This document shows, one piece after another, positions 33,600-42,028 of a stretch of DNA of 64,000 bases. The first letter of the stretch is position 1. Each line of letters begins with the position of its first letter. Origin of the DNA: Kitasatospora viridis (GTDB lineage: Bacteria > Actinomycetota > Actinomycetes > Streptomycetales > Streptomycetaceae). Where the stretch lies: the NCBI RefSeq assembly GCF_007829815.1, contig NZ_VIWT01000006.1:434001-498000 (forward strand), written 5' to 3'. Made by a program: the position numbers and the translations under genes. The notes below the pieces were generated by a model. The model made no database searches and was not told where the DNA came from. It saw only the letters and a list, made by a program, of their open reading frames with translations.

Positions 33600-34526
33600 T
33601 CAGTCCTCCCGGCCGCGGCGCTCAAGCCACAGGTAGAGCGCGGAGAAGCAGCCGAGCACCACCAGCATGATCACGCCGAGGGCGGCCGCGGTGTTGAACT
33701 TGTCGTAGCTGAACGCGTAGTCGTACAGCAGGTAGACCACGGTGGTGGTGGAGCCCTCGGGGCCGCCGCCGGTGAGCACGAAGGCCTCGGTGAACATCTG
33801 CATGGTGGCGACCACTTGGAGCACCAGCATGAGCGAGAGGATCAGCCGGGTCTGCGGCACCGTCACGTGCCGCACGCGTTGCAGCAGGTTGGCGCCGTCG
33901 AGTTCGGCGGCCTCGTAGAGCTCGCCGGGGATGCCCTGCAGGGCGGCCAGGTAGACCAGGGTGGCGCTGCCCATGTTGCTCCAGGTGGAGACCAGCACCA
34001 GCGAGGGCATCGCGGTGTCCTTGGACGCCAACCAGGCCGAGCCCGGCAGGTGCAGGGCGTGCAGGACCTGGTCGAACAGCCCGTAGCCCGGGTCCATGAA
34101 GTACTTGAAGAGCAGGATCCCGGCCACCGGCGGCAGCATCACCGGCAGGTACACCAGGATCCGCAGGTAGGCCTGGGCGTGCCGGAGTTCGTTGATCACG
34201 ATCGCGGCCAGGAACGGCAGCGCGAAGCCGAGCACCAGCGCGAGCCCGGTGAACTCCAGGGTGTTGCGCCAGGCCGACCAGAACTCCGGATCGGCGGTGA
34301 TCTGGCGGTAGTTGGCCAGCCCCACCCAGCTGGTGGCGCCGTGGTGGACCCGCTGGAAGGACATGGTGATCTCACGGACCATCGGGTACCAGGTGAACAG
34401 CACGAAGCAGAGCAGCGCGCCGGCGAGGAACCCGTGGGCGCGCAGGTTCCGGGCCAGCCAGCGGCGCCGGGCCGCCCGGGCGCGGGCCGGGCCGCTGGCC
34501 GCCGGGCCCGGCCGCGCGGCGGTCAC
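33600..34526 (-). CDS. Sugar ABC permease, first subunit (MalF-like)
   Basis: 308 residues; GTG 34526 (VTAARPGPAASGPARAR) overlaps the binding-protein stop by four bases (GTGA). A basic cytoplasmic N-terminus precedes six helices (HGFLAGALLCFVLFTWYPMV etc.). EAA loop: ELYEAAELDGANLLQRVRHVTVP. CUT1 (MalF) family. The tight spacing on both sides indicates equimolar production with its partner. Confidence 0.88.
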   Translation of the reverse strand: MTAARPGPAASGPARARAARRRWLARNLRAHGFLAGALLCFVLFTWYPMVREITMSFQRVHHGATSWVGLANYRQITADPEFWSAWRNTLEFTGLALVLGFALPFLAAIVINELRHAQAYLRILVYLPVMLPPVAGILLFKYFMDPGYGLFDQVLHALHLPGSAWLASKDTAMPSLVLVSTWSNMGSATLVYLAALQGIPGELYEAAELDGANLLQRVRHVTVPQTRLILSLMLVLQVVATMQMFTEAFVLTGGGPEGSTTTVVYLLYDYAFSYDKFNTAAALGVIMLVVLGCFSALYLWLERRGRED

Positions 34527-35965
34527 TGGTTGGCCAGGATCTGGTTCGCCTGGGACTCGGCGGTGGCGAGCAGGCTGTCGACGTCGGCCTTCGGGTCGGT
34601 CAGCACCGCGGACATCGCGGTGTCCAGCACCTTGTAGAGCTGCTGCGCGGCCGGCGGCTCGTTGACCGAGCTGGTGGGGGAGTTGACGTACGGGTCGTAG
34701 TCGGACAGCGGCAGGTTGCCGTTGGTCTTCAGCGAGTCGGTGATCGCGGTCAGCTGCGGGGAGCCGGCCGACCAGAAGTAGGGCTGCGGCACCGAGATGG
34801 CGACCGGGTCCTTGCTGCCGGCGGCGAGCGTGGCGGAGCGGGCGAAGTTGAACTGGCCGGCGTCCGGGGTCAGGTACTCGAAGTCGATCCAGGCGATCTC
34901 GGCCTTGATCTGGTTCGGGGTCTGACCCTTCTTCAGGTAGTACAGGTCGCCGCCGCCGAGGCTGGCGGCCGGGCCGGTGGCGCCCGGCATCGGGCCCAGG
35001 CCGAAGGCGTTCTTGTCCGCGCCGAGCACCTCGATCAGGTGCTTGACCACGTCGGGCGCGCCGATGAACATGCCGACCTTGCCGGTGGCCAGCGGCGGGA
35101 AGGCGTCGGCCCACTGGGTGAGCGGGGTGGCGCCGATGCTCTGGTCGGTGAAGCGCATGTCGTGCAGGCGTTGCAGCACCTGCTTGCCCTGGGGGGAGTC
35201 GAAGGCGGCCTTGGTGCCGTCGGCGCTGACCATCTTGCCGCCGAGGCTGTAGAGCTCCGAGGTGAAGTGCCAGCCGCCGTTGTTGCCGCCGCTGTAGTCC
35301 TCGTAGCCGGTGACGCCGCCGCCGAGCGCGGCGATCTTCTTGGCGTCGGCCTGCACCTGGTCCCAGGTGACCGGGGGCTTGTCGGGGTCGAGGCCGGCCT
35401 GCTTGAACAGGTCGCGGTTGTAGACCAGGCCGGTGCTGTAGTAGTTGATCGGCAGGGCGTAGACCTTGCCGTCCGCGCCGAGGTTCTGCTTCACGCTGGC
35501 GAGCATGCCGGAGTAGCCGGGCACCGTCCGGTCGTTGACGTAGGCGCTGATGTCGGCCGCGTCACCGGAGTTGAGGGTCTGGTCCTGGTCGGTGAAGTAG
35601 GCGTGGAAGGCGCCGGTCTCGTCGTGCGCCTTGTACTCCGCGGTCTGCTGGGCGGGCACCTCGCACTGGCCCACGTAGGGCTTGGCGTCGATGGTGACGT
35701 TGGGGTACTTCACCTTGAACACCGCCAGGTCGTCGGCGTAGTCGGCCTTCCCCGCGGCCTGGTCGGCGCCGGGGGCGCAGTCGATCGAGATGGTGACGGC
35801 GGTCTGCGGGTCGAGCGGGCTGCCGTCCGCGACGCCGCCGGCGCCGCCCCCGGAGCCCTTGCCCGAACTGGACGAACTGCAGGCGGCGGTGGCGAGGAGC
35901 ATCCCGGCGGCGAGGGCGAGGGTGGCGATTCTTCGCGGGCTGGTGCGCGAGCTGTGGAATGTCAT
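34523..35965 (-). CDS. Sugar ABC transporter binding lipoprotein
   Basis: 480 residues from ATG 35965. Signal peptide TLALAAGMLLATAAC with lipobox, then a Ser/Gly linker. The mature part has the extracellular solute-binding type 1 fold: NVTIDAKPYVGQCEVPAQQT, YALPINYYSTGLVYNRDLFK, GGNNGGWHF, MFIGAPDVVKHLIEVLG, and DPKADVDSLLATAESQANQI. It is the first gene of the operon and determines the specificity. Homologues in streptomycete agl operons bind alpha-glucosides; specificity here is inferred from neighbours (alpha-glucosidase, GH87). Confidence 0.88.
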   Translation of the reverse strand: MTFHSSRTSPRRIATLALAAGMLLATAACSSSSSGKGSGGGAGGVADGSPLDPQTAVTISIDCAPGADQAAGKADYADDLAVFKVKYPNVTIDAKPYVGQCEVPAQQTAEYKAHDETGAFHAYFTDQDQTLNSGDAADISAYVNDRTVPGYSGMLASVKQNLGADGKVYALPINYYSTGLVYNRDLFKQAGLDPDKPPVTWDQVQADAKKIAALGGGVTGYEDYSGGNNGGWHFTSELYSLGGKMVSADGTKAAFDSPQGKQVLQRLHDMRFTDQSIGATPLTQWADAFPPLATGKVGMFIGAPDVVKHLIEVLGADKNAFGLGPMPGATGPAASLGGGDLYYLKKGQTPNQIKAEIAWIDFEYLTPDAGQFNFARSATLAAGSKDPVAISVPQPYFWSAGSPQLTAITDSLKTNGNLPLSDYDPYVNSPTSSVNEPPAAQQLYKVLDTAMSAVLTDPKADVDSLLATAESQANQILANQ

Positions 35966-36054
35966 GCGGTCTACCCCATGGTCTCTGGAGTCTCTGGAGC
36001 GAGGGCGGCCGAGATCCGGCGTGGCTCAGAAGGTAGGCCGCCGGATCCGTCGCC

Positions 36055-36160
36055 GCAAGACATCGACAGAAATACGCAAAGACTCAACTGTGTCACGGTG
36101 TTGGGCGATTGCCCCGGAGCTGCGGCATGACCTGGGGCGCCGGTTCTTTCAACGGCTTGC
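36055..36160. promoter_or_regulatory. Inverted pair of putative LacI operators
   Basis: GCAAGACATCGACAGAA at 36055-36071 (plus) and GCAAGCCGTTGAAAGAA at 36160-36144 (minus) share the pattern GCAAG-N5-GA-x-AGAA in opposite orientation. They bracket the divergent promoter region between the binding-protein gene and the LacI gene at 36185, one near each start. This is where an autoregulated LacI repressor would bind. Found by eye only. Confidence 0.5.
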
Positions 36161-36184
36161 GCGGCTCTGCTCTACTGTTGCGGC

Positions 36185-37189
36185 ATGAAGAGCAGACTCG
36201 CCGAGGTCGCGCAGAAGGTCGGGGTCAGCGAGGCCACCGTGAGCCGGGTGCTCAACGGGCGCCCCGGGGTCTCCGAGAGCACCCGCAACGCCGTGCTCAC
36301 CGCGCTGGACGTGCTCGGCTACGAGCGGCCCACCCAACTGCGGGGCGAGCGCGCCCGGTTGATCGGCCTGGTGCTGCCCGAGCTGCAGAACCCGATCTTC
36401 CCGGCGATCGCCGAGGTGGTCGGTGGCGCGCTGGCCCAGCGCGGCTTCACGCCGGTGCTCTGCACCCGCACCGCCGGCGGCCTCTCGGAGGCCGACTACG
36501 TCACCATGCTGCTGGAGCAGCAGGTCTCCGGAGTGGTCTTCGCCGGCGGCCACTTCGCCGAGGACGACGCCCCGCACGAGCACTACGAGCAGCTGCGCGA
36601 GCGCGGCGTGCCGGTGGTGGTGCTCAACGCGGCCGTCGAGCACCTCGGCTTCCCGCAGGTCTCCACCGACGACGCGGTCGCCGTCGAGCAGGCCTTCGGC
36701 CACCTGGCCGCGCTCGGCCACGAGCGGATCGGCATGATCGTCGGCCCGGCCGACCACATCCCCTCCCGGCGCAAACTCGCCGCCTTCGCCCGGCAGTACC
36801 GGCGGCTGGGCCGCGAGCCGCAGCCCGAGTGGATCGCGCACGCCCTGTTCGCCCTGGAGGGCGGCCGGGCAGCGGCCGCCCGGATGCTCAAGGCCGGTGT
36901 CACCGGCATCATCTGCGGCAGCGACCCGCTGGCGCTGGGCGCCATCCGGGCGGCCCGCCGGGCCGACCTGGCCGTACCCGGGCAGGTCTCGGTGGTGGGC
37001 TTCGACGACTCCGCGTTCATGAACTGCACCGAGCCGCCGCTCACCACGGTCCGGCAGCCGATCGAGGCGCTCGGCCGGGCGGCCGTGGCCCTGCTGGTCC
37101 GTCAGATCGACGGCGGCGACGTGACCGCGGAGGAGCTGCTCTTCGAGCCGGAGCTGGTGGTGCGCGGCTCCACCGGCCCCGCGCTGTAG
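36185..37189 (+). CDS. LacI-family regulator of the alpha-glucan locus
   Basis: 334 residues, ATG 36185. N-terminal HTH and hinge: MKSRLAEVAQKVGVSEATVS, RVLNGRPGVSESTRNAVLTA, LGYERP. Effector domain with GLVLPELQNPIFPAIAEVVG, IICGSDPLALGAIRAARR and SVVGFDDSAFMNCTEPPLTT, as in sugar-responsive LacI proteins. It lies between and divergent from the transport operon, and directly upstream of the GH87 gene. Likely represses both, released by an alpha-glucoside. A terminator follows. Confidence 0.88.
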   Translation: MKSRLAEVAQKVGVSEATVSRVLNGRPGVSESTRNAVLTALDVLGYERPTQLRGERARLIGLVLPELQNPIFPAIAEVVGGALAQRGFTPVLCTRTAGGLSEADYVTMLLEQQVSGVVFAGGHFAEDDAPHEHYEQLRERGVPVVVLNAAVEHLGFPQVSTDDAVAVEQAFGHLAALGHERIGMIVGPADHIPSRRKLAAFARQYRRLGREPQPEWIAHALFALEGGRAAAARMLKAGVTGIICGSDPLALGAIRAARRADLAVPGQVSVVGFDDSAFMNCTEPPLTTVRQPIEALGRAAVALLVRQIDGGDVTAEELLFEPELVVRGSTGPAL

Positions 37190-37208
37190 CCAGGCCCGGA
37201 GGCCCGAG

Positions 37209-37242
37209 CACTGCCCCGCCGCGCGGTCGCGGCGGGGCAGTG
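37209..37242 (+). terminator. Terminator of the LacI gene
   Basis: CACTGCCCCGCCGCG at 37209-37223, 4-base loop, and its exact complement at 37228-37242 (15-bp stem), 20 bases past the stop. Confidence 0.8.
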
Positions 37243-37260
37243 TCATGTCCGCGCGCCCCA

Positions 37261-37308
37261 TTGACGGGACGGAACGGGCTCTGTAACTTCTCGGCAAAGC
37301 TGCGGAAA
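37261..37308 (+). promoter_or_regulatory. Promoter and candidate operator of the GH87 gene
   Basis: TTGACG (37261-37266) and TAACTT (37284-37289) are separated by 17 bases, a canonical -35/-10 pair. Directly after it, at the expected transcription start, GCAAAGCTGCGGAAA (37294-37308) resembles the two putative LacI operators (GCAAx-N5-GxAA). The gene starts 116 bases downstream. Confidence 0.5.
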
Positions 37309-37423
37309 TCCAGAGCAGAACGACGCCGGTTCGGCGATGGATCTCTGACAGCCCGTCAGCGAGGGAGCCCGGGTCAGGGGCGGCTCGCCTCGGCATCCGT
37401 GGAGTCACAGGAACCGAGGGACG

Positions 37424-40400
37424 ATGAGAACACTTCTGTCACTGCTGCGGTCACCCGGTGGGGCTCGCCGATCCCGACCGCACCGTGCCCACCCGAACCG
37501 GCCGCGCCGCGCCGCCGCCGCGCTCCTCGCGGTGCTCGCGCTCTGCGTGCCGCTGCTCGGCACCGTGGTCGCGCCCGCCGCCGCGGCCCCCGCCAACCTG
37601 GCGCTCGGCAAGACCGCCACCGTCTCCAGCAGCAACGGCCAGTACACCGCGGCCAACCTCAACGACGGCTCGCAGAGCAGCTACTGGGAGGGCGCCACCG
37701 GCGCCTTCCCGCAGTGGGCCCAGCTCGACCTGGGCGCCGCGACCCCGATCGACCAGGTGGTGCTCAAGCTCCCGAGCTCCTGGTCCGCCCGCAGCCAGAC
37801 GCTCGCGCTCCAGGGCAGCACCGACGGCACGAACTACGCCACCGTCGTGGCCGCCACCTCGTACACCTTCGACCCGGCCTCCGGCAACACCGTGTCGATC
37901 AACTTCGGCGCCACCAGCACCCGTTACGTGCGGGTGAACATCACCGCCAACACCGGCTGGAACGCCGCCCAGCTCGCCGAGTTCGAGGTCTACGGCGCCA
38001 CCGCGGCGGGCACCAACCTCGCGCTCGGCAAGACCATGAGCGACTCCGGGCACACCCAGAACTACGTCGCCGCCAATGCCGACGACGGCGACCCCACCAC
38101 CTACTGGGAGAGCACCGACAACGCCTTCCCGCAGTGGCTCCAGGTCGACCTCGGCGCCTCCGTCGCCGTCGACCAGGTGGTGCTCAAGCTCCCGCCCGCC
38201 ACCGCCTGGGCCGCCCGCACCCAGACCCTCGCCGTCCAGGGCAGCACCGACGGCAGCACCTTCACCGACCTGGCGCCCTCGGCCGGCTACACCTTCGACC
38301 CGGCCACCGGAAACACCGTCACCATCGACTTCGGCCAGGCCACCACCCGTTACGTCCGACTGAACGTCACCGCCAATACCGGCTGGCCGGCCGCGCAGAT
38401 CGGCGAGTTCGAGGTCTACGGCCCGACCGGCGCCGTCCAGCCGCCGAACCCGCCCGGCAACCTCGGCTACACCCAGAGCGCGAGCGGCGCCGTCACCCTG
38501 ACCTGGACCGCCTCCAGCAGCCCGAACCTGGCCGGCTACGACGTCTACGCGAACAACGCGCTGCTCACCTCCGTCCCGGCGAGCGCCACCAGCTACACCG
38601 ACAACCCGCCCGTCACCGCCACCGTCAGCTACTTCGTCCGAGCCAAGGACACCGCAGGCAACGAGTCGGCCAACAGCAACACCGTCACCCGCACCGGCTC
38701 CTCCGCCACCGCACCGACCGCCCCCAGCAACCTCGCCTACACCCAACCCTCCTCCGGCCAGGTCGCGTTGACCTGGTCCGCCGCCTCCGACGCGGTCGGC
38801 GTCACCGGCTACACCGTCTACCGCAACGGCGCCAAGCTCGCCACGGTCGGCGGCAGCACCCTCGGCTACACCGACTCCGTCGCCGACTCGCTCACCGTCT
38901 CCTACGACGTCACCGCGAGCAACGCCGCCGGCCTGGAGTCCGCCGCCTCCAACACCGTCACCCGCACCGGCTCCGGCGGCACCAGCACCAACCTCGCCCT
39001 GCACAAGCCGATCGACGGCACCGCCTACACCTACACCTACGCCCCGGCGAACGCCGACGACGGCGACGCGACCACCTACTTCGAGGGCTCCAGCTACCCC
39101 TCGCAGCTCACCGTGCACCTGGGCGCCAACGCCGACCTCAGCTCGGTGGCGGTGAAGCTGAACCCGGCCGCCGCCTGGTCGGCCCGCACCCAGACGATCG
39201 CGGTGCTCGGCCGAGAGCAGAGCTCCTCGACCTTCACCACCCTGGTCCCCGCCCAGTCCTACTCCTTCGACCCGAGCGGCAACCAGAACACCGTCACCAT
39301 CCCGGTCAGCGGCCGGGTGGCCGACGTCGAGCTCTCCATCACGAGCAACAGCGGCGCCCCCGGCGGCCAGGTCGGCGAGTTCGAGGTCTACGGCACCCCG
39401 GCGCCCAACCCCGACCTCACCGTGACCAGCAGCTCCTGGACGCCGACCGCGCCCGTGGAGACCGACGCGATCACCGCCTCCGCCATGGTGAAGAACGGCG
39501 GCACCGCCCCCTCGGTCGCCACCGACGTCAACTTCTACCTCGGCAGCACCAAGGTCGGCTCCACCACCGTCGGTGCGCTGGCCCCCGGCGCCACCCAGAG
39601 CGTCTCGGCCACGATCGGCACCCAGAACGCGGGAAGCTACCAACTCACCACCAAGGTCGACGAGTCCAAGCAGAACTTCAACCTCACCGGCGACCAGAGC
39701 TACACCAACCCGACCGACCTGGTGGTCGCCCCCGTCCAGTCCGCCGACCTGGTCGGCACGCTCAACTGGACGCCCGCCACCCCGGCCGCCGGAAACACCG
39801 TCAACTTCACCGCCACGGTGAAGAACCAGGGCACCATCGCCACCACCGCCGGCAGCCACGGCATCACGCTCACCCTGCTCGACCCCGCCGGGAACACCGT
39901 CACCACCCTGACCGGCGCGGTCAACGGCACCATCGCCGCCGGCGCCACCGCCGCCCCGGTCGCCCTCGGCTCCTGGACGGCCGCCAACGGCAAGTACACC
40001 GGCCACCTGGTGCTCGCCGCCGACCCGAACGAACTGCCCGTCAAGCAGCCGCACCTGACCAGCGACACCCCGGTCTTCGTCGGCCAGGGCGCCAACATGC
40101 CCTACGACTCCTACAAGTCCACCGACGGCCAACTCGGCGGAGCCGCCGCCGTGGTCGGCCCCAACCGCACCATCGGCGACCTGGCCGGCGAGGCCACCCA
40201 GCGCACCGCCGTCACGCTGGACAACACCGGCGACTCGGTCAGCTGGACCTCCCGCGAGTCCACCAACACCTTCGTGCTGCGTTACTCGATCCCCGACGCG
40301 CCGGGCGGCGGCGGCATCAACGCCACCCTCGACCTCTACGCCAACGGCCAGTTGGTGCAGCCGCTGAACCTCTCCTCGCACTACGCCTGGCTGTACGGCT

Positions 40401-41776
40401 CGGAGACCAGCCCCGGCAAGAGCCCGAGCGCCGGCTCGCCCCGGCACATCTACGACGAGTCCAGCTTCCTGCTCGGCCAGTCCTTCCCGACCGGCACCGT
40501 CTTCACCCTGAAGAAGGACGCCGCCAACACCTCCCAGTACGCGATCGACTTCATGAACCTGGAGCAGGCCACCCAGGTCGCCAACCCGGACCCGGCCCAC
40601 CTGGTGGTGCCCGGCGGCTTCACCCAGCAGGACGTGCAGAACGCCCTCGACAAGGTGCGGATGGACACCACCGGCACCCTGACCGGCGTCTACCTGCCGG
40701 CCGGCCAGTACGCGGTGACGGGACGGCTGTCGGTCTACGGCAAGCCGGTCAAGGTGGTCGGCGCCGGCGTCTGGTACAGCCAGTTCACCGCCCCACAGAA
40801 CCAGACCGACACCGACACCGGCTGGGACCTGCAGTCCGGCGCGAGCGGCTCGACCTTCACCGGCTTCGCCTGGTTCGGCAACTACAACACCCGCCAGGAC
40901 GGCCCCGGCCACACCTGGGACCTGCGCAACCAGTCGAACATCACCATCGACAACGTGTGGATCGAGCACAACGTGGTCGGCATCTGGGGCGCCTCCAACG
41001 TGCAGAACTCCACCTTCACCAACCTGCGGATCCGCGACACCATGGCCGACGGCATCAACCTGACCAACGGCAGCCAGGGCAACCTGATCTCCAACGACGA
41101 GGCCCGCTCCACCGGTGACGACAGCTTCGCGCTGTTCGCCGCCCAGGACCAGAACCCGGGCGCCAAGGAGGAGAACAACACCATCCAGAACGTCACCGCG
41201 ATGACCCCCTGGCGGGCGGCCGGCGTCGCCGTCTACGGCGGTGGCGGGAACACGGTGCAGAACTTCACCGTCTCCGACACCCTGTGCTACTCGGGCCTGA
41301 CCCTCTCCTCGCTCAACTTCGGCTTCGCCTTCGAGGGTTTCGAGTCCAGCCCGCAGACCACCGTCCGCAACTTCACCCTGGCCAGGGACGGCGGCCACTT
41401 CTGGGGCAACCAGGTCTTCGGGGCGATCTGGGTGTTCTCCGCCACCCAGCCGTTCCAGGGCATCCGGGTCAGCGACGCCGGCATCACCGACCCGACCTAC
41501 AGCGGCATCATGTTCCAGACCGACTACTCGGGAGGCAGCGCGCTCAACCCGGTGACCGACACCGTCTTCACCGACACCACGATCACCGGCGCCCACGCCG
41601 ACAACGACGCCTACGGCACCGGGAAGTCCGGCTACGGCATCTGGGCCAACCCGCTGCCCGAGCCCGGCCAGGGGCCGGCGGTCGGATCGGTGACGTTCAA
41701 CCACCTGGTGGAGAACGACAACGACGTCAACATCCAGAACACCACGTCGACCTTCGCCATCACCGTGAACCCGTGA
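37424..41776 (+). CDS. Secreted multidomain GH87 alpha-1,3-glucanase (mycodextranase-like)
   Basis: 1450 residues, ATG 37424 with GAGGGAC. A long signal peptide ends near residue 58 (APAAAAPA). Domains in order: discoidin/F5-8C at ~58-195 and ~196-340 (ANLALGKTAT, NLALGKTMSDSG); Fn3 ~340-425 and ~432-515; a third discoidin ~520-660; two CARDB-like domains ~661-770 and ~774-887; catalytic beta-helix ~889-1450. In the last, Asp1209 (ADGIN) and Asp1232/Asp1233 (STGDDS) have the 23/24-residue spacing I recall for the catalytic aspartates of the Bacillus GH87 enzyme Agl-KA. It should cut alpha-1,3-glucan or nigeran in fungal walls. The many sugar-binding domains suit an insoluble substrate. It is next to an alpha-glucoside import operon. 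Confidence 0.85.
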   Translation: MRTLLSLLRSPGGARRSRPHRAHPNRPRRAAAALLAVLALCVPLLGTVVAPAAAAPANLALGKTATVSSSNGQYTAANLNDGSQSSYWEGATGAFPQWAQLDLGAATPIDQVVLKLPSSWSARSQTLALQGSTDGTNYATVVAATSYTFDPASGNTVSINFGATSTRYVRVNITANTGWNAAQLAEFEVYGATAAGTNLALGKTMSDSGHTQNYVAANADDGDPTTYWESTDNAFPQWLQVDLGASVAVDQVVLKLPPATAWAARTQTLAVQGSTDGSTFTDLAPSAGYTFDPATGNTVTIDFGQATTRYVRLNVTANTGWPAAQIGEFEVYGPTGAVQPPNPPGNLGYTQSASGAVTLTWTASSSPNLAGYDVYANNALLTSVPASATSYTDNPPVTATVSYFVRAKDTAGNESANSNTVTRTGSSATAPTAPSNLAYTQPSSGQVALTWSAASDAVGVTGYTVYRNGAKLATVGGSTLGYTDSVADSLTVSYDVTASNAAGLESAASNTVTRTGSGGTSTNLALHKPIDGTAYTYTYAPANADDGDATTYFEGSSYPSQLTVHLGANADLSSVAVKLNPAAAWSARTQTIAVLGREQSSSTFTTLVPAQSYSFDPSGNQNTVTIPVSGRVADVELSITSNSGAPGGQVGEFEVYGTPAPNPDLTVTSSSWTPTAPVETDAITASAMVKNGGTAPSVATDVNFYLGSTKVGSTTVGALAPGATQSVSATIGTQNAGSYQLTTKVDESKQNFNLTGDQSYTNPTDLVVAPVQSADLVGTLNWTPATPAAGNTVNFTATVKNQGTIATTAGSHGITLTLLDPAGNTVTTLTGAVNGTIAAGATAAPVALGSWTAANGKYTGHLVLAADPNELPVKQPHLTSDTPVFVGQGANMPYDSYKSTDGQLGGAAAVVGPNRTIGDLAGEATQRTAVTLDNTGDSVSWTSRESTNTFVLRYSIPDAPGGGGINATLDLYANGQLVQPLNLSSHYAWLYGSETSPGKSPSAGSPRHIYDESSFLLGQSFPTGTVFTLKKDAANTSQYAIDFMNLEQATQVANPDPAHLVVPGGFTQQDVQNALDKVRMDTTGTLTGVYLPAGQYAVTGRLSVYGKPVKVVGAGVWYSQFTAPQNQTDTDTGWDLQSGASGSTFTGFAWFGNYNTRQDGPGHTWDLRNQSNITIDNVWIEHNVVGIWGASNVQNSTFTNLRIRDTMADGINLTNGSQGNLISNDEARSTGDDSFALFAAQDQNPGAKEENNTIQNVTAMTPWRAAGVAVYGGGGNTVQNFTVSDTLCYSGLTLSSLNFGFAFEGFESSPQTTVRNFTLARDGGHFWGNQVFGAIWVFSATQPFQGIRVSDAGITDPTYSGIMFQTDYSGGSALNPVTDTVFTDTTITGAHADNDAYGTGKSGYGIWANPLPEPGQGPAVGSVTFNHLVENDNDVNIQNTTSTFAITVNP

Positions 41777-41795
41777 GTTGACGGAGTGTCAGACA

Positions 41796-41833
41796 GTTGG
41801 GTGCGGGCCCCTCGTGAGGAGCCCGCACCCAAC
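41796..41833 (+). terminator. Terminator of the GH87 gene
   Basis: GTTGGGTGCGGGC at 41796-41808 pairs with its complement at 41821-41833, 19 bases after the stop; a 12-base loop. It could serve either strand. Confidence 0.75.
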
Positions 41834-41935
41834 CGCTGCCAGCCGAGCGGGAGGTCCAGGTAGGCCTCGGTGCCGGCGGCGGAGCTGATCCGCAGGGTGC
41901 TGTAGGGCGGGTTGGCGTTGCCGTGCCCATGAGTT
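41834..41935 (-). pseudogene. Possible 3' fragment of a lost gene
   Basis: On the minus strand this stretch reads HGNANPPYSTLRISSAAGTE then AYLDLPLGWQR, with G or C in almost every third codon position, and then runs into the GH87 terminator without a stop. No start codon or ribosome site is present. It looks like the C-terminal remnant of a gene truncated at its 5' side. Family not recognised; coding status is uncertain. Confidence 0.35.
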
Positions 41936-42028
41936 GGTGGGGAGGCGACTGTGCGCTTGCCCGTTCCTCCGTGGGCGGGCGGGCAGGGCGATCTTTCTCG
42001 CCGCTGAGGGAGCCGATAGGTTCGCCTC

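Noticed and set aside
36109..41118. 1669-codon frame on the plus strand across the LacI and GH87 genes
   Set aside because: Spans the terminator and promoter and consists of Arg/Pro/Ala runs; out of frame with both real genes.
37451..41704. 1417-codon minus frame over the GH87 gene
   Set aside because: Low-complexity Val/Gly/Asp composition with no domain; a typical antisense shadow.
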